A stretch of DNA of 64,000 nt from Notospermus geniculatus (taxonomy: Eukaryota; Nemertea; Pilidiophora; Heteronemertea; Lineidae), in contig NMRB01000169.1 of assembly GCA_002633025.1 (NCBI GenBank), forward strand, positions 454,857-518,856, read 5' to 3'. Both the position numbers and the translations under genes were made by a program. Shown piece by piece: positions 44,065 to 56,218 of this stretch; positions within the stretch are counted from its first letter, which is position 1; every line of letters starts with the position of its first letter. The notes under the pieces were generated by a model that worked only from the letters and a program-made list of their open reading frames with translations, did not search any database and was not told where the DNA came from.

Positions 44065-45294
44065 ATGCTGATGTCAGGTCGCAGCTACGATTGCTCTTGC
44101 GCTTCGTGATCTTTATTGGTGATGTCAGGTCGACCTTGCGAAGGCACAAAAACAGGCGGCGACTGACTCCGGATCACTTTGGCCTCTTGAGGCACGACCG
44201 CCTGGAACAAATCAGTCGCCGATACGACGTGACATTACTGCAGTTGCGATGCAGCTGCGACTGTTGGCATCTCTCTCAATAACGCTGAAACATGCCTTTA
44301 CAAAATTCCTTCTGTCAAATGCGGCTTTCAACGGAATTTTTAGACGCTGATACCATAAGATAGCCAGGAAAATTTTGGACCTATTTTTCAACCCCAATGT
44401 TTTGGAGATATTCAAGAAAATCTGCTGTCCATTTATTTTTGGCCATGAGTGTACATAAAAACACGACGAATTAACATGAAAATTGCTGTGCGCGTATACT
44501 TTCAGCTAAACTATTAACACGTTGTTATCATTTTTAATCGTGACATATTCGTTGGAATCTGAAAGGTAGTCGTTGCCTCGAAGAAAAACAAATGCTAGGC
44601 CTGGTGACACAAAGTTTTGATCCCGCTATACGCGTGCAACACTTCGAAATCTACAGGGGTTGGTGTGTATTGCCACCGAGTCAAAAGTACAGTCACTTTT
44701 TCTGATGTAATTTGCAAAAGATTGACGTACCCTTGTCCCGGATCATTTGCTATGAACGAAAGTAAATGTACATGTACATGTACGTGCATATTCATGTGTG
44801 CAAAAGCATGTCACTGGTTCAACAATGCACAGTCGTGCACGTAGAATTCTGCAGACGAACGAACACCATATACGTAGCCTACACGTCATGTGGGATGATT
44901 TAAGCCCCCGTCACATATCCACTCCGGGGCCCGTACGGCGAGTAAAAACAGATATTTTGGTCAGTTTGATTCAGTCTAATTTCCGTTTACCTATTGAGGT
45001 GATTTCGGCATAATTCATCTTAGATCCGTGTTTCAGTATCTAAAATCCACGGCTGGGTGGGGAAAATCGTACGGGGCCCGGTGGATTTGTCACCTGCAGG
45101 GGACCTCGACATCTGTAAATCCAAAACTTATGAAGCCAAGGCCTTTATTCCCTGAATCTGGCCAATTTTATGATCTGACAGCACAAAACGTCACTTCGAG
45201 AACCCTGTCGCCATCAGGCTGTTATACGGCTAAAGACGTTCACCTTTCCTAACAATCGACAGCTAGTATGAGTAAGCTGTCGGGTGAGAAGAGA
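44065..45294. other. Mostly unrecognised
   Basis: A weak inverted pair is present (44910-44940 with 45068-45094, CACTCCGGGGCCCGTACG words). ACATGTACATGTAC lies near 44768. No gene is recognised. Confidence 0.4.
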
Positions 45295-45559
45295 TTTTCC
45301 ATCAGTGCATAGTCACCTTTTTCACTCGATGCCTTTCGTTTCTTCCAGCGCCATTCGTGTTCCTGCAGGATGACCAATCCGAGTACGAGAAAAGTGTGCA
45401 CTTCTTCCCCTTCATTGTGAATGAGACACTGCGCCAATCAGCAGCCCCGAATGCTGAGCACTCCAACTCCGATCGCATCAACCCAGTTTTGAAATAAGAG
45501 TCCAATGTGGTTTGTGGCTTTAGCACGCTGATAAATATGACACCATCCATTCTGAGATA
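45295..45559. repeat. Interspersed repeat, copy 2 (first at 2315-2577)
   Basis: Close match over the full ~263 bp. Confidence 0.8.
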
Positions 45560-45639
45560 TTCAGAGCGTTGTCAACAAGATGACATTGTAAATGTCGTAT
45601 GGTTCCCGATGTACAGGTGCTTCTTCCGGTACATGAATG

Positions 45640-45945
45640 GTACATTGATAGAGATCAAGATACGTTGATAGAGATCAGATACATTGATGGAGATCAGGAT
45701 ACATTGACAGAGATCAGGGTACATTGACTGATGGATTACGATGAGGCCCATAGAACTTGATCTCATGCCAATGACTCATCCCGTAATTGACCTTGACCTT
45801 GACCTTGATCTTGATATCTGATGGTTGTAGGACAAAATGTATCCGGACAATTGGTACTGTACAAAAGGTACCCGGACAAAATGTACCTAGGACAAAAGGT
45901 ACCCGGACAAATGGTACACTTTGTCCTAGGTACGTTTTGTCCTAT
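45640..45945. repeat. Short tandem and palindromic repeats
   Basis: About four ~21-bp units (ACATTGATAGAGATCAGG) at 45648-45728; TTGACCTTGACCTTGACC at 45788; then GGACAAAATGTACC/GGTACATTTTGTCC-type words in both orientations at 45830-45945. Confidence 0.75.
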
Positions 45946-46050
45946 CGCCATATCTGATCATCAAGGTCATAGCATAATCGAAATGGGCATTCTCAATAAC
46001 CTAAGTACATGTATGTCTGATATCATGCCTCTACCTCTAACACAGGCAGA

Positions 46051-46333
46051 NNNNNNNNNNNNNNNNNNNNNNNNNNNNNNNNNNNNNNNNNNNNNNNNNN
46101 NNNNNNNNNNNNNNNNNNNNNNNNNNNNNNNNNNNNNNNNNNNNNNNNNNNNNNNNNNNNNNNNNNNNNNNNNNNNNNNNNNNNNNNNNNNNNNNNNNNN
46201 NNNNNNNNNNNNNNNNNNNNNNNNNNNNNNNNNNNNNNNNNNNNNNNNNNNNNNNNNNNNNNNNNNNNNNNNNNNNNNNNNNNNNNNNNNNNNNNNNNNN
46301 NNNNNNNNNNNNNNNNNNNNNNNNNNNNNNNNN
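46051..46333. other. Assembly gap (283 N)
   Basis: Run of N; apparent open frames across it are meaningless. Confidence 0.99.
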
Positions 46334-46814
46334 TTCAGTCTGTCACACCTGTAACTTTGTTCCTGCAAGAGCTACAGACCTGGAAATGTGACCTACCCCC
46401 AGGTTTCATGACCTGAGCTACAAGATGGAATGAAAATTTCCAGTCTCCGATACCTGGTTCATGGTAAAATTGATATATCAAAAGTTGAAATTTTGTCTGT
46501 CACACTTTTGTTTCTTGAATAACTTGTCTCCGAGGCCAGGTAGAGCACTGGTAACAAGTTCCTTCCCTATGTTTATGGCCCTTGGCAAGATACTGGCATC
46601 AACAAATTATTCTCCAGTGTCAGCATCATAATGATATTGATATATCAAATTTGATATTTTGACATATCGGGAGATCTGCCGCAGTAAGCTACTTGAAACT
46701 GCTATCACAACATCATTGCTCATCCACGGATGTTATTGCAACTGAAATTTTCAGTTTGCACCTGCTCGGTCACATGATATTTGCTGATATCGTGGTGAGA
46801 TTTGATATTCAAAT

Positions 46815-47580
46815 TTGATAACATGACATAGATTACGCAATGACCTTGAAGGTCAGAGGTCAAGGTCAATGTCAAACAAGTTCGTAAGCGCAAATCTCCT
46901 CGGAATATTTCAGGAAAAAACAAATTAGACGCCTTAATTAACCATCCCCAATAGGTTTAATCAGGGATCCTGTTCCAGTTATGCAATACCTGTCAAGGTA
47001 AGAGGTCAAGGTCACAGCCAACCATCACAAATAACATGAAACAGAACCTGGTGATAGTGGAAGCCTAAAACCTTCATCTACACCTAGGTTATCAATGATG
47101 AGCTTTCAGATTACGCAATGACCTTGGTGGTCAGAGGCCAAGGTCAAGGTCAAACAGTTCTAAAGTACAAATCTGCTCAGAATTTCAGGAGAAAACTACA
47201 TGTAATTAGAAGCCCGAATTAACCATCTCCTATAAGTTTAATCAAGGATGCCTGTTCCACGTACGCAATAATTCTCAAGGTCAGAGGTCAAGGTCACAGT
47301 CAGCTGTCACATATAACATACGATAGGTCAGAACCTGGTGATGGTAGAAGCCTAAAACCTTCACCTATACAGCTAGGTTAACAAGGATGACCTTTCGGAT
47401 TACGCAATGACCTTTAAGGTCAGAGGTCAAGGTCATGGTCAGACAGTTCTAAAATGCAAATCTGCTGAGAATTTCAGGGGAAAACTAATTAGAAGCCTGC
47501 CCCTATTGGTTTAATCAAGGATCCCTGTTCCAGTTACGCAATACTTCTCCAGGTCAGAGGTCAAAGTCACAGATAACTTC
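46815..47580. repeat. ~285-bp tandem repeat, ~2.7 copies
   Basis: GATTACGCAATGACCTT recurs at 46831, 47110 and 47398. Each unit has two AGGTCAGAGGTCAAGGTCA clusters. Upstream 46334-46815 is degenerate related sequence. Confidence 0.85.
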
Positions 47581-47696
47581 TCATCCGAAACCATTGACAT
47601 CGCTCCGATGTCCTTCTCTTGTTTCTAGTCGCGGGCTTGCGCCAAAACAAACAGTACTCACGGTAGGCACGTGCCGGACAAACTGCCAAACACTGG

Positions 47697-47785
47697 GCGA
47701 AAAAAGCCCTGTCCGGATCAGTGTGACACCCCAATCCGCGCCCGTGTCTACACCCCAATACGCATCTGAGTGATACCTCTACCCT
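47697..47785. repeat. 89-bp repeat, inverted relative to 52310-52399
   Basis: CACTGGGCGAAAAAAGCCCTG ... ATGCGTATTGGGGTGT on opposite strands in the two places. Function unknown. Bases 47790-48300 show no gene; an N lies at 48087. Confidence 0.75.
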
Positions 47786-48326
47786 GATCCGGGTGGGTAG
47801 GTCTTTCCGCACCGTGTTGGCCTGCTGCCCTGTGTATAACGCCTCGTCTTGCCAATTGGTCAATTATCCCGTCTTGGGTGAGGCCTAAACTGGATTATGA
47901 CACCTGAGACAATGGTATGTTTGCATAGTCTCGAATAGGTGAATATGGCTAAAGCTCACAGAGAATGTAAATATTCCTTCTACCATTCAACCTCTAGATT
48001 GACTATGAAGTGTGTGTATACATGTAAATGTAAATGTCTTCATGGGTGAATTTAAAATAACCACACTGAGCAGATAAGGACATTAANAAGGATAATTCAT
48101 TCACCCCAGCCGAGAGTTATTATTAAGAATAATTAATAATCGCTAAATGACACCAATGATTCTATTCATATAATTCTGTGTTACTCCGATATTTGTTTTG
48201 GAGTTGGTCTTTGTATTTACCGTAGTTGTACCGTGGATTTTTGAGAACGTAGAGGTTCACACCTTAATAGGTGTATCCTATACTTCTGTGTACATGTACA
48301 CCAGCAATACCCAGCAGCAGCATACA

Positions 48327-49099
48327 CTAAGAGGCATGTCATGTTTTCCGTTTGGAGCGAGTGTCAGTAAAATTCTCCCAAGCATACACTAAGGGGCATG
48401 CCATGTTTTCAGCTTGGAGTAATAGTGTCAGAAAAATTCCTCCAACGAAGAGGCATGTCGTGTTTTCAGCTTGGAGTAATATGGTCAGATTAAAATTTCT
48501 CCAATCATAGCTGCATTTCGGTGAAACAAATAATGATGATGCTCTCATATCACGTACACTAGTAACTCGCGGCCACTGATATCTGTGATACATCGACCAA
48601 GTTTATTCTTTGGCCTGCGCCTTCAGTGTGGCGGCTTCCTGTGATGCTTTTATCAGTTTACAGTTAGGCCTTGGGGATTGAATAGTTTGGCGTATTCCTC
48701 CCTCTGTTTCCTAATCAACTTTCTTCAACACATCTTTGCATTGCCAATATGGGTTCGTTCGGCCCATTCAGCTGCCTTGACCATTAGTAATATGGTCAGA
48801 TTAAAATTTCTCCAATCATAGCTGCATTTCGGTGAAACAAATAATGATGATGCTCTCATATCACGTACACTAGTACCGGTACCTCGCGGCCACTGATATC
48901 TGTGATACATCGACCAAGTTTATTCTTTGGCCTGCGCCTTCAGTGTGGCGGCTTCCTGTGATGCTTTTATCAGTTTACAGTTAGGCCTTGGGGATTGAAT
49001 AGTTTGGCATATTCCTCCCTCTGCTTCCTAATCAACTTTCTTCAACACATCTTTGCATTGCCAATATGGGTTCGTTCGGCCCATTCAGCTGCCTTGACT
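48327..49099. repeat. ~60-bp units followed by a 311-bp tandem duplication
   Basis: Three ~60-bp units (AGGCATGTCATGTTTTC ... GGAGTAAT) lie at 48327-48500. From 48475 a 311-bp segment is repeated at 48786-49099, almost unchanged apart from a 6-bp difference near 48877. Confidence 0.9.
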
Positions 49100-50318
49100 A
49101 AACGCAAAACACGCAGCCCTAATTCAAAGAGGAGGCTTACAAACAGCATGAGAATGGTGGTGTTGTGATCCAAAATACAAAATGGCAGCTTTGCCTTCAA
49201 TCAGTGACGTCAAAGCTTCCTTCGGGCCAAAATTCCCTTAATTGGAACAAAGGGCTAATTAACCAAATACCTGGTATTAAAACATGTTTATAAATCCGCA
49301 CGAAAAGGGATTACAAAAACAGTACATTTTTTGTATACCCCACTTGAAGAGATCTTGTTCATGTAGCCTGCCAAATTAGTTTGTTCGATTCAGCTTCGCC
49401 ACGTTAAGTTGAACTTACATACATTGGGGAGTGTGATTGAACATGTTGAAGAGAGGAAAAGAAGTTTTTGACGACCAACATTTTTTCACAGGTTGTTAAA
49501 GTTATTTTGCCGTAAGCTACTGCATTGGCTAATTTCATTGAAACGTCGATGTCAATGAAAATGGACATGTGCAGGTTTTCTGGGAATGGACCTTCAATGT
49601 AGCACACTCTATATTACCATTTGCACTACACACTGGCATCCCTGGTCATTTCGATGGAAACATTGGACTTTTGTTGGGAATGGCATTGAACGATGTAGGC
49701 ATATTGCCAGAAAATCGGGGTGGCAGCCCCACATAGGCCTATAATAGCTGGGCCCGCATTGGTCTTTTTATAACTCTTGTGCCCCCTGTAACAAATAGCA
49801 AGCTGGCTTGACTACAGACCATGTTTGCCCCAAACTATTAGCTCCCAACCCCAAAGTCAAACCAAAGCAAACACTGGAATGCAGGCATGGCGGATTCCCC
49901 TCAGCTTGATCCTCACCTTCAACATAATGGGCGTTTCGCCGTTTCACTGAGTGCCATCTACAAATGTAGGGTACCAAAGTGCAGAGAGCATTTTTGTCCG
50001 TCTGTTTGCAATGTGAAATAAACCCCCTCCTCCCCCCCCCCCCCCACACACACACACAGATCGACAAACGGTGTTTTTTTGGCGGATGGGGCAGTCGAAA
50101 TCGCCGTGAGAGTGTTCCAGTTTTTGAGTGTTTGTCCTTAATCTTCGGCAGATTTATTCGAATCCGCAACGGATTGAGGAACGAGAGCCCCATCGTGACA
50201 GATTCTTTCCCTCTAAAATCATGGCCTTGCTGATTTAGCGAGAGGCCATCCGTCCATCGTTTTATCACCTCCACAGCTATACAAAGCCGTCTTTTAGCGA
50301 CCACTTCCTCCGAGACAA
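49100..50318. other. No gene recognised
   Basis: A 178-codon minus-strand frame at 49768-50304 crosses a G/T-rich simple stretch (about 50030-50060) and has no recognisable domain; I treat it as chance. Confidence 0.4.
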
Positions 50319-50829
50319 CTCTGTGAAAAAATGTTGATTTTTGTCCATGATCTCAGTGTCAAATTAGAGGTAAATGGCATTAATTGAAATGGCGAGGCAT
50401 GACAAGTGACCTGGAGTTGTTTGAAGTTGTATCTCAGGAAGGGTCAATACTACACATCAGTTTCTCAGGCCTATAACAAGAATGAATCCAGGTAAAAAAG
50501 GCACTGGTAAAAAAGGCACCGGTAAAAAAGGCACGGTAAAAAAGGCACTGGTAAAAAAGGCACTGGCAAAAAAGGCACCGGTAAAAAAGGCACTGGTAAA
50601 AAAGGCACTGGTAAAAAAGGCACATAAAAATCACCGGGTAGGTAAAAAAGGCACACTTTAGTTGTTTGAAGTTGTATCTCAGGAAGGGTCAATACTGTAT
50701 GAATACCCCTTAATACAACTATACATTCTACACATCAGTTTCTCAGGCCTAACAAGAATATACTTATATTATTGCTATCATAAGTAATCTATAGCGGATA
50801 GTTAACTTTAAATCTGGACAGGTTGGAAG
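50319..50829. repeat. Left copy of a long direct repeat flanking a LINE fragment
   Basis: CTCTGTGAAAAAATGTTG... to ...CTGGACAGGTTGGAAG matches 51357-51624. The left copy is split at 50485-50660 by a minisatellite and has a partial internal duplication (50415-50484 and 50661-50765). Confidence 0.85.
50490..50655. repeat. 15-bp minisatellite, ~9 copies
   Basis: GGTAAAAAAGGCACT unit, with small variants. Confidence 0.9.
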
Positions 50830-51356
50830 AGAGACTTAGAAAACTAAACCTGTGGTCCCTGACCCACAGGAGACGTAGAGGGGATATGTTGGAGGTCTAC
50901 AAGTATCTCAAGTCACCCGGAACTTACAACAGCGTGAAGTTGGAGCCTGCACCCTATGCTACCACTAGAGGAAACTCGGCCAAACTCAAGAAGCTTCGTT
51001 CTCGCACAAGTATTGGAGCGAATTTGTTCTCAAGACGTGTGACAAACGATTGGAACAGTCTCCCCGATGAAGTCGTTACGGCACCATCTCTGAATTCATT
51101 CAAGGCTCGTCTTGACAGGCATTGGAGGCGGGCTGACACTCTGTTCGAATACAAAGTTCGTTACTGATGGGAAGTCGATGTCGGGGATGCTTGTTGTAAA
51201 TATTGTGACAATTATCATGATTATGCACTGACGTACAAGGATAACTAACAGATCTGATGAGCGTGTTTCTTTGAAATTTGCGGCTAAGCTGGACTTAGAG
51301 GATATCGTGTAAATAAGTTATTGTCGGCCGAACTTTTGATTTTATACCGTCTACAC
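50830..51356 (+). mobile_element. 5'-truncated non-LTR retrotransposon (C-terminal reverse transcriptase)
   Basis: The frame to the stop at 51165-51167 reads EERLRKLNLWSLTHRRRRGD, MLEVYKYLKSP, ... NLFSRRVTNDWNSLPDEVV, APSLNSFKARLDRHW. This is the typical C-terminal end of CR1/Jockey-like non-LTR polymerases (RLRKL.L.SLE.RRRRGDM; F..RV...WN.LP..VV.A.S...FK..LD). The catalytic region and endonuclease are missing. About 190 bp of 3' UTR follows without a clear poly(A). It lies between ~268-bp direct repeats. Confidence 0.85.
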
Positions 51357-51624
51357 CTCTGTGAAAAAATGTTGATTTTTGTCCATGATCTCAGTGTCAA
51401 ATTCGAGGTAAATGGCATTAATTGAAATGGCGAGGCATGACAAGTGACCTGGAGTTGTTTGAAGTTGTATCTCAGGAAGGGTCAATACTGTATGAATACC
51501 ATTAATACAACTAATACATTCTACACATCAGTTTCTCAGGCCTATAACAAGAATATACTTATATTATTGCTATCATAAGTAATCTATAGCGGATAGTTAA
51601 CTTTAAATCTGGACAGGTTGGAAG
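51357..51624. repeat. Right copy of the long direct repeat
   Basis: Uninterrupted copy of the sequence at 50319-50829. Bases 51625-52309 show nothing recognised. Confidence 0.85.
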
Positions 51625-52420
51625 GGAACCCCCTTCATAATAGGGTTAATGCTGGGCAGCCAGGTCTAACTGCGTGTTTCTCTCTCTGCAGAGAAGTGCC
51701 ATTTTCTCTATGTAAGTGTATTTTTAAACAGAATTGGCCTAACCGGTCATTTTAATCTGCCAAACCAATGTGTTGACACCCCGGGGTTGACACAGTCATC
51801 TCGTTCGCCCGCAGTAGAAAAGTTAAATACCATTTATACATATGTAATGAGAACTACATGGAAGGAGTTATTACTGAATCAACAAACTGAAGCTGTAGTG
51901 AATTCAAGGACGGCAAGGTCCAAGGGCACTAGAACAATCATTTGAAAGGCTGGTCTTAACGGCAGGTAATCACTTCGGCAAATACAGTAACGGCTTTGAC
52001 TTTTTATTTTATGAATGTAGACTGAGAGGTATCCAAAGAAAGAACGGGCACAAGAATCGACACACAAAATGATAATACATGTATGCAGAAAGTCTTCCAG
52101 AAACGCGCAAATTTTCGACCCCAACGGGTCATTTTCAAGCTGAACACTTCTTTAGCAGAAACTTCTGAAGAGACAAAGAGATTGTTTGGGGTCTCGTTCA
52201 ATATATAGTACGAAGTACCAAATAATAATAACTGGTTTATTAGGCATAAAGGTGAAAGACATTGCTTCCTACCGGACTCAAACCCACGGAGCCCCGCATT
52301 AGGCATTTAGAGGTATCACTCAGATGCGTATTGGGGTGTAGACACGGGTGCGGATTGGGGTGTCACACTGATCCGGACAGGGCTTTTTTCGCCCAGTGAA
52401 ACGCACAGTGGACCCGCTAA

Positions 52421-52664
52421 AGCCTAGTTTATACTTCGACGCAAAACCATCGGCGTCCGACGCACGATCAAATCTGGACGCCGACTTCGCGGAATTGATT
52501 CACAGTCCAGCGTACTTGAACGACGGCGACCCGTTATGAAATGACTCAAGTAATTACAGCCTCGCGATCGGACGCCGACCAAATCGCACGACGGGGTCGG
52601 CGTCGAACGCAAGATCCCGCATCGGTCGCCGGCGATGGTCGTGCGTCGAAGTATAAACTAGGCT
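52421..52664. mobile_element. 244-bp TWA-type element
   Basis: AGCCTAGTTTATACTTCGACG and its perfect complement form the ends; TAA on both sides (52418-52420, 52665-52667). Reverse orientation of 43137-43367. Confidence 0.9.
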
Positions 52665-52736
52665 TAATGCAGTGTTCATTGGCACACGGATTTTGTCCGA
52701 CACGCGGGTCCGTAAAAATCGATCATATTGACTTTA

Positions 52737-52954
52737 GCAAGGTTCATTGGCACACGGATCCGATCCGTTTCCAGTCCGTTTGCCCCTAGTTTTCCGGATA
52801 CGACAACGCTGAAGTCCATTTGATAGATTTTTTGCGGACCTGAATCGGAACAATTCCGTGCGCCAATGAACCTTGCTTTTTGCGTTGTCGTATCCGCAAA
52901 AATAGGGGCAAACGGACTGGAAACGGACCGGATCCGTGCGCCAATGAACCTTGC
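52737..52954. mobile_element. 218-bp element with GCAAGGTTCATTGG ends
   Basis: GCAAGGTTCATTGGCACACGG and CGTGCGCCAATGAACCTTGC pair; TTA on both sides. A further left end (GTGTTCATTGGCACACGG, 52673) suggests an older copy that was interrupted. Related to 57435-57567. Confidence 0.8.
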
Positions 52955-53209
52955 TTAACTCGTGCGAATGCGAGTTCTATGTCCTAAATCACAGATGGCG
53001 ATAGGACGTGCAACTGGTTATTGTGGAATTTGTCCACAATGAATTGTCAATTTAAAAAAAAATGATTTGGAATAATCAATGCTCCCAATTATCTGCGACT
53101 CCAGGTCACGAATACAGTGCATTTGGGATAGGACAGCAAGATTAGGTACGAGGGTGATTCCGTTCCGCCCGTACCGCACTTTCCAGTAAGCCCGATTAAA
53201 CATAACCAA

Positions 53210-53590
53210 CGCCAATGTCAAGATATGCCAATATTCGAAAATCGGAATGTGACGAAAACACTACTGATATTCGAAAAATAGGTTGAGATGAAAAGACAGC
53301 CATCGCCAAGCTGAACCAAAAGAAAACATTCGAAAGCCGAGAGTTGTGATGAGATCACAGCCATCGCCAAGTTAAACCAAAAGAAAACATTCGAAAGCCG
53401 CGTTGTGATGAAAACACAGCCATCGCCAAGCTGAACCAAAAGAAAACATTCGAAAGCCGAGTTGTGATGAGAACACAACCGTTGCCAAGCTGAACCAAAC
53501 GAAAACATTCGAAATCCGAGTTTTAATGAGAACACAGCCATTGCCATTGCCAAGTCTGATCATCACGTGACAAGAAGGCTGCTACGGCAT
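53210..53590. repeat. Repeat with ~59-bp internal units, expanded copy
   Basis: Same family as 28086-28305; about five units of GAACCAAAAGAAAACATTCG... Bases 53590-54250 contain four ~37-bp units (TTTGAATAGTTTATTTTGTC, 53990-54115) and nothing else recognised. Confidence 0.85.
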
Positions 53591-54254
53591 GTTGCGTTGG
53601 TATTCCGATTCTTGGAGTTCTCTCACGTCAAACTACCAGGCAACCAAATAGTATCTAAGGTGAACACTCAGCTGGATCTGTTGATATATCTCAAATTTAC
53701 AAGTAAAATGACTGAGAGAAATGACGAGTAGATTGCGACATAGATTGCGACATAGAAATTGCAATCTGTTTTCCCGCAATGACGCACTTGAAACTCCTGA
53801 CCTAAAATCGAAATTTCTCGTGTGGGAAAAGAAGTCGCACAGGCCGATATTCTGAAGTCGGTGTTAAAGTCAGCGAAAGCTATGATATAAACAAATAAGT
53901 TAATCATATTCGATGCTTTTTCTCAAAAAGTCTGGTTAAATATTAATAACTGAAAATACACTTAGGCCTAGGCCTACGTATTTCGTCAGACATTGATATT
54001 TGAATAGTTTATTTTGTCAGTCATTGACATTGGAATAGTTTATTTTGTCAGGCATTGATATTTGAATAGTTTATTTTGTCAGGCATTGATATTTGATTAG
54101 TTTATTTTGTCAGTATGTTCCTTTAGGTCTGTTCTGTCATCCAATTCTTGTTCTTCAAATTTGCCCACTTGACAAATTTGCTGAAGTGATTTAGGAAATT
54201 TTCCACCGTACTTGCCTCTTTGTCCTTAAACTCCTTCAACAGACGAAAGTAAAG

Positions 54255-54371
54255 TAATTGTATGCGCAGTGGAACAATGGACTGATCCTCTGCCCGCTGT
54301 ACTGGTCGAGTGCAGCGGAACGGAACGAAACGAGGGCAGAGACCAGTCTATGTTCCACTGCGCATACAATT
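54255..54371. repeat. Hairpin element with ~38-bp arms
   Basis: AATTGTATGCGCAGTGGAAC... pairs with ...GTTCCACTGCGCATACAATT. Confidence 0.85.
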
Positions 54372-54379
54372 ATACGCAT

Positions 54380-54700
54380 ACCATGGATTTGACTATTTCC
54401 ATGGTTTGCAAACCATGTGTTTTGCACTAATCATGGTTTCCCAAACCATGCTTTTGCGGATTATCATGGTTTGCAAAGCATGATTTTTGCAATTTGCAAT
54501 GTTTACAATCCATTATGCGTTCACATTATTACGGTTTGAAAACAAATAATTTTGCCGATTTTATGGTTTTGTATCATTCTCATGGTTTGCAAACCATGAA
54601 ATTGCATGACAACTTCATGGTTTGAAAGTAAGTTATGCTTTCAAAACCATGAATTTCTAAAGTTTCATGGGAATGAAACCATGTTTAATATAAATTCTGG
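54380..54700. repeat. Cluster of CATGGTTTG/CAAACCATG palindromes
   Basis: At least five CATGGTTTGCAAACCATG-like palindromes at 20-60 bp spacing, in AT-rich sequence. No coding or known family. An N lies at 54878. Confidence 0.75.
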
Positions 54701-54944
54701 TTTTAATATAATTTCGTGGTTTTATTTATAACTTAATTGGATGAAATAAGTCAAAATACGTACATTTATGGTTTGAAACAATGACATTATTTCTAAATAG
54801 TTTTGGGAAACAATTAAATTCTCACATGGCGCCTCATAACGGTGGGGAGTATTGGCAGAGATCCCTCTATGACCACTNGACATTGGTATTTGACTCCTCC
54901 ATGAATTTTCATAACTAGGGTTTGTTCAGTAATGGCATCGAGAG

Positions 54945-55050
54945 GAGGTGCGACCACATTCCCTCATCGCTGATTGGTCGAAATAAATTCATTTTAAATT
55001 GGACTTTAATGGGATTTTTTTCCGACCAATCAGCGACGAATGGAGTATTC
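54945..55050. repeat. Inverted repeat around CCAAT words
   Basis: TCGCTGATTGGTCGAAA and TTCCGACCAATCAGCGA pair across ~45 bp. Confidence 0.7.
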
Positions 55051-55216
55051 AGTCCGGCATTCTCGTCAGCATGGCGGTTCCTGTGAAAATATCTTGACAA
55101 TCTTGTACGAAAATTGCACAAAATCATCGGATACCACGTTATATTTGGATTAATCTTTTTGACACCAGGTGAGTGGTTTAGTGCATGTTCCTAGCTATCC
55201 ATTGGTATATAGAATG

Positions 55217-56218
55217 TCCCGATCGCGAAATTTTTTTTCCCACTCTGGTTCCGGGCTCAGATATAGCTTATTAGCATATGACCAATCAGCGCACTCATGT
55301 CTCATTATCTATGTCCCACACAATACCGCCATGACCGAGTCCCATGTCGGCATTGTTCTCTTCATCCAGAGTTCACTAATGCTGTTAGGTCAATCAAGTC
55401 AGTAATTGTATTGGTAACGTGGATCATCGGCAGCATTGTATTCACTGTAATCTGGTTGAAAACGCACTGTGTGTTGCTTTGATATTGGAATTTCCGATGC
55501 CTCTTCTCGTATTCGTACAGAGATAAGTAGAGTGTCATTCAAGGCTACTGCCATATCGCACTGCATCCAAAAGTAGGCCATAATATCTACCTATTGTTAC
55601 TCATCGTACCTAGAAAAAAATAACCGATAGTTTGGTACACTGTATCGTTGCTTTTATACTAGGGGGTGGCCCAATTAATTTTTACCACTTTCCATGACCA
55701 TTTATAAAACTAGATCCATATTATATAAATTTATGAAAAGAAAACGTGCATGTGCACGTTTTTCCCCATTACATGACTTGTACGTTATAGTTAGGCATGT
55801 GTTTTGAGACATAGGGCCGATTTAATAGACGTTGGCTGAGCTAACCGTTGGTTCCACCAAAAATAGATAGGCATGCGAAAAGTGCACAACTAAATTTTCA
55901 TCAAAAATCCCTGTTTGGACGGATAGTAAGCACTCTACAGAGCTTAGAAAACGGGACTTTTTGGTGAAAAATTTAGTTGTACCTTTTTCGCAGGCCTTTC
56001 TATTTTTGGTGGAACCAATGGTTAGCTTAGCCAACGTCTATTAAATCGGCCCTATGTATGAACGAAAGCGAAAACGCGCCAAAAGGCCTCCACAAGCTTC
56101 AACAATTCCACGTGTTCATAAATTATGCAGCTACAACACGAGAAATGATTGGCCATATGCAAATGAGTAATATCTGAGCCCGGAACCAGAGTGGGAAAAA
56201 AAATTTCGCGTCCCGATC
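55217..56218. mobile_element. 1-kb inverted-repeat element with a nested element
   Basis: Arms of ~70 bp (TCCCGATCGCGAAATTTTTT... / ...AAATTTCGCGTCCCGATCG) pair. At 55814-56052 a second foldback element has ~88-bp arms (GGGCCGATTTAATAGACGTT...) and TA flanks. No transposase frame. Bases 56223-57054 show nothing recognised; N at 56701. Confidence 0.8.

Noticed and set aside
45821-46368. Open frames of 133 and 177 codons
   Set aside because: Most of their length is the N gap.
49768-50304. 178-codon minus-strand open frame
   Set aside because: It crosses a simple-sequence tract, has no recognisable domain, and overlaps another long frame on the plus strand; probably chance.
50471-50692. Repetitive peptide frames over the 15-bp minisatellite
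   Set aside because: Open in several frames because the unit is a multiple of three; no other coding evidence.
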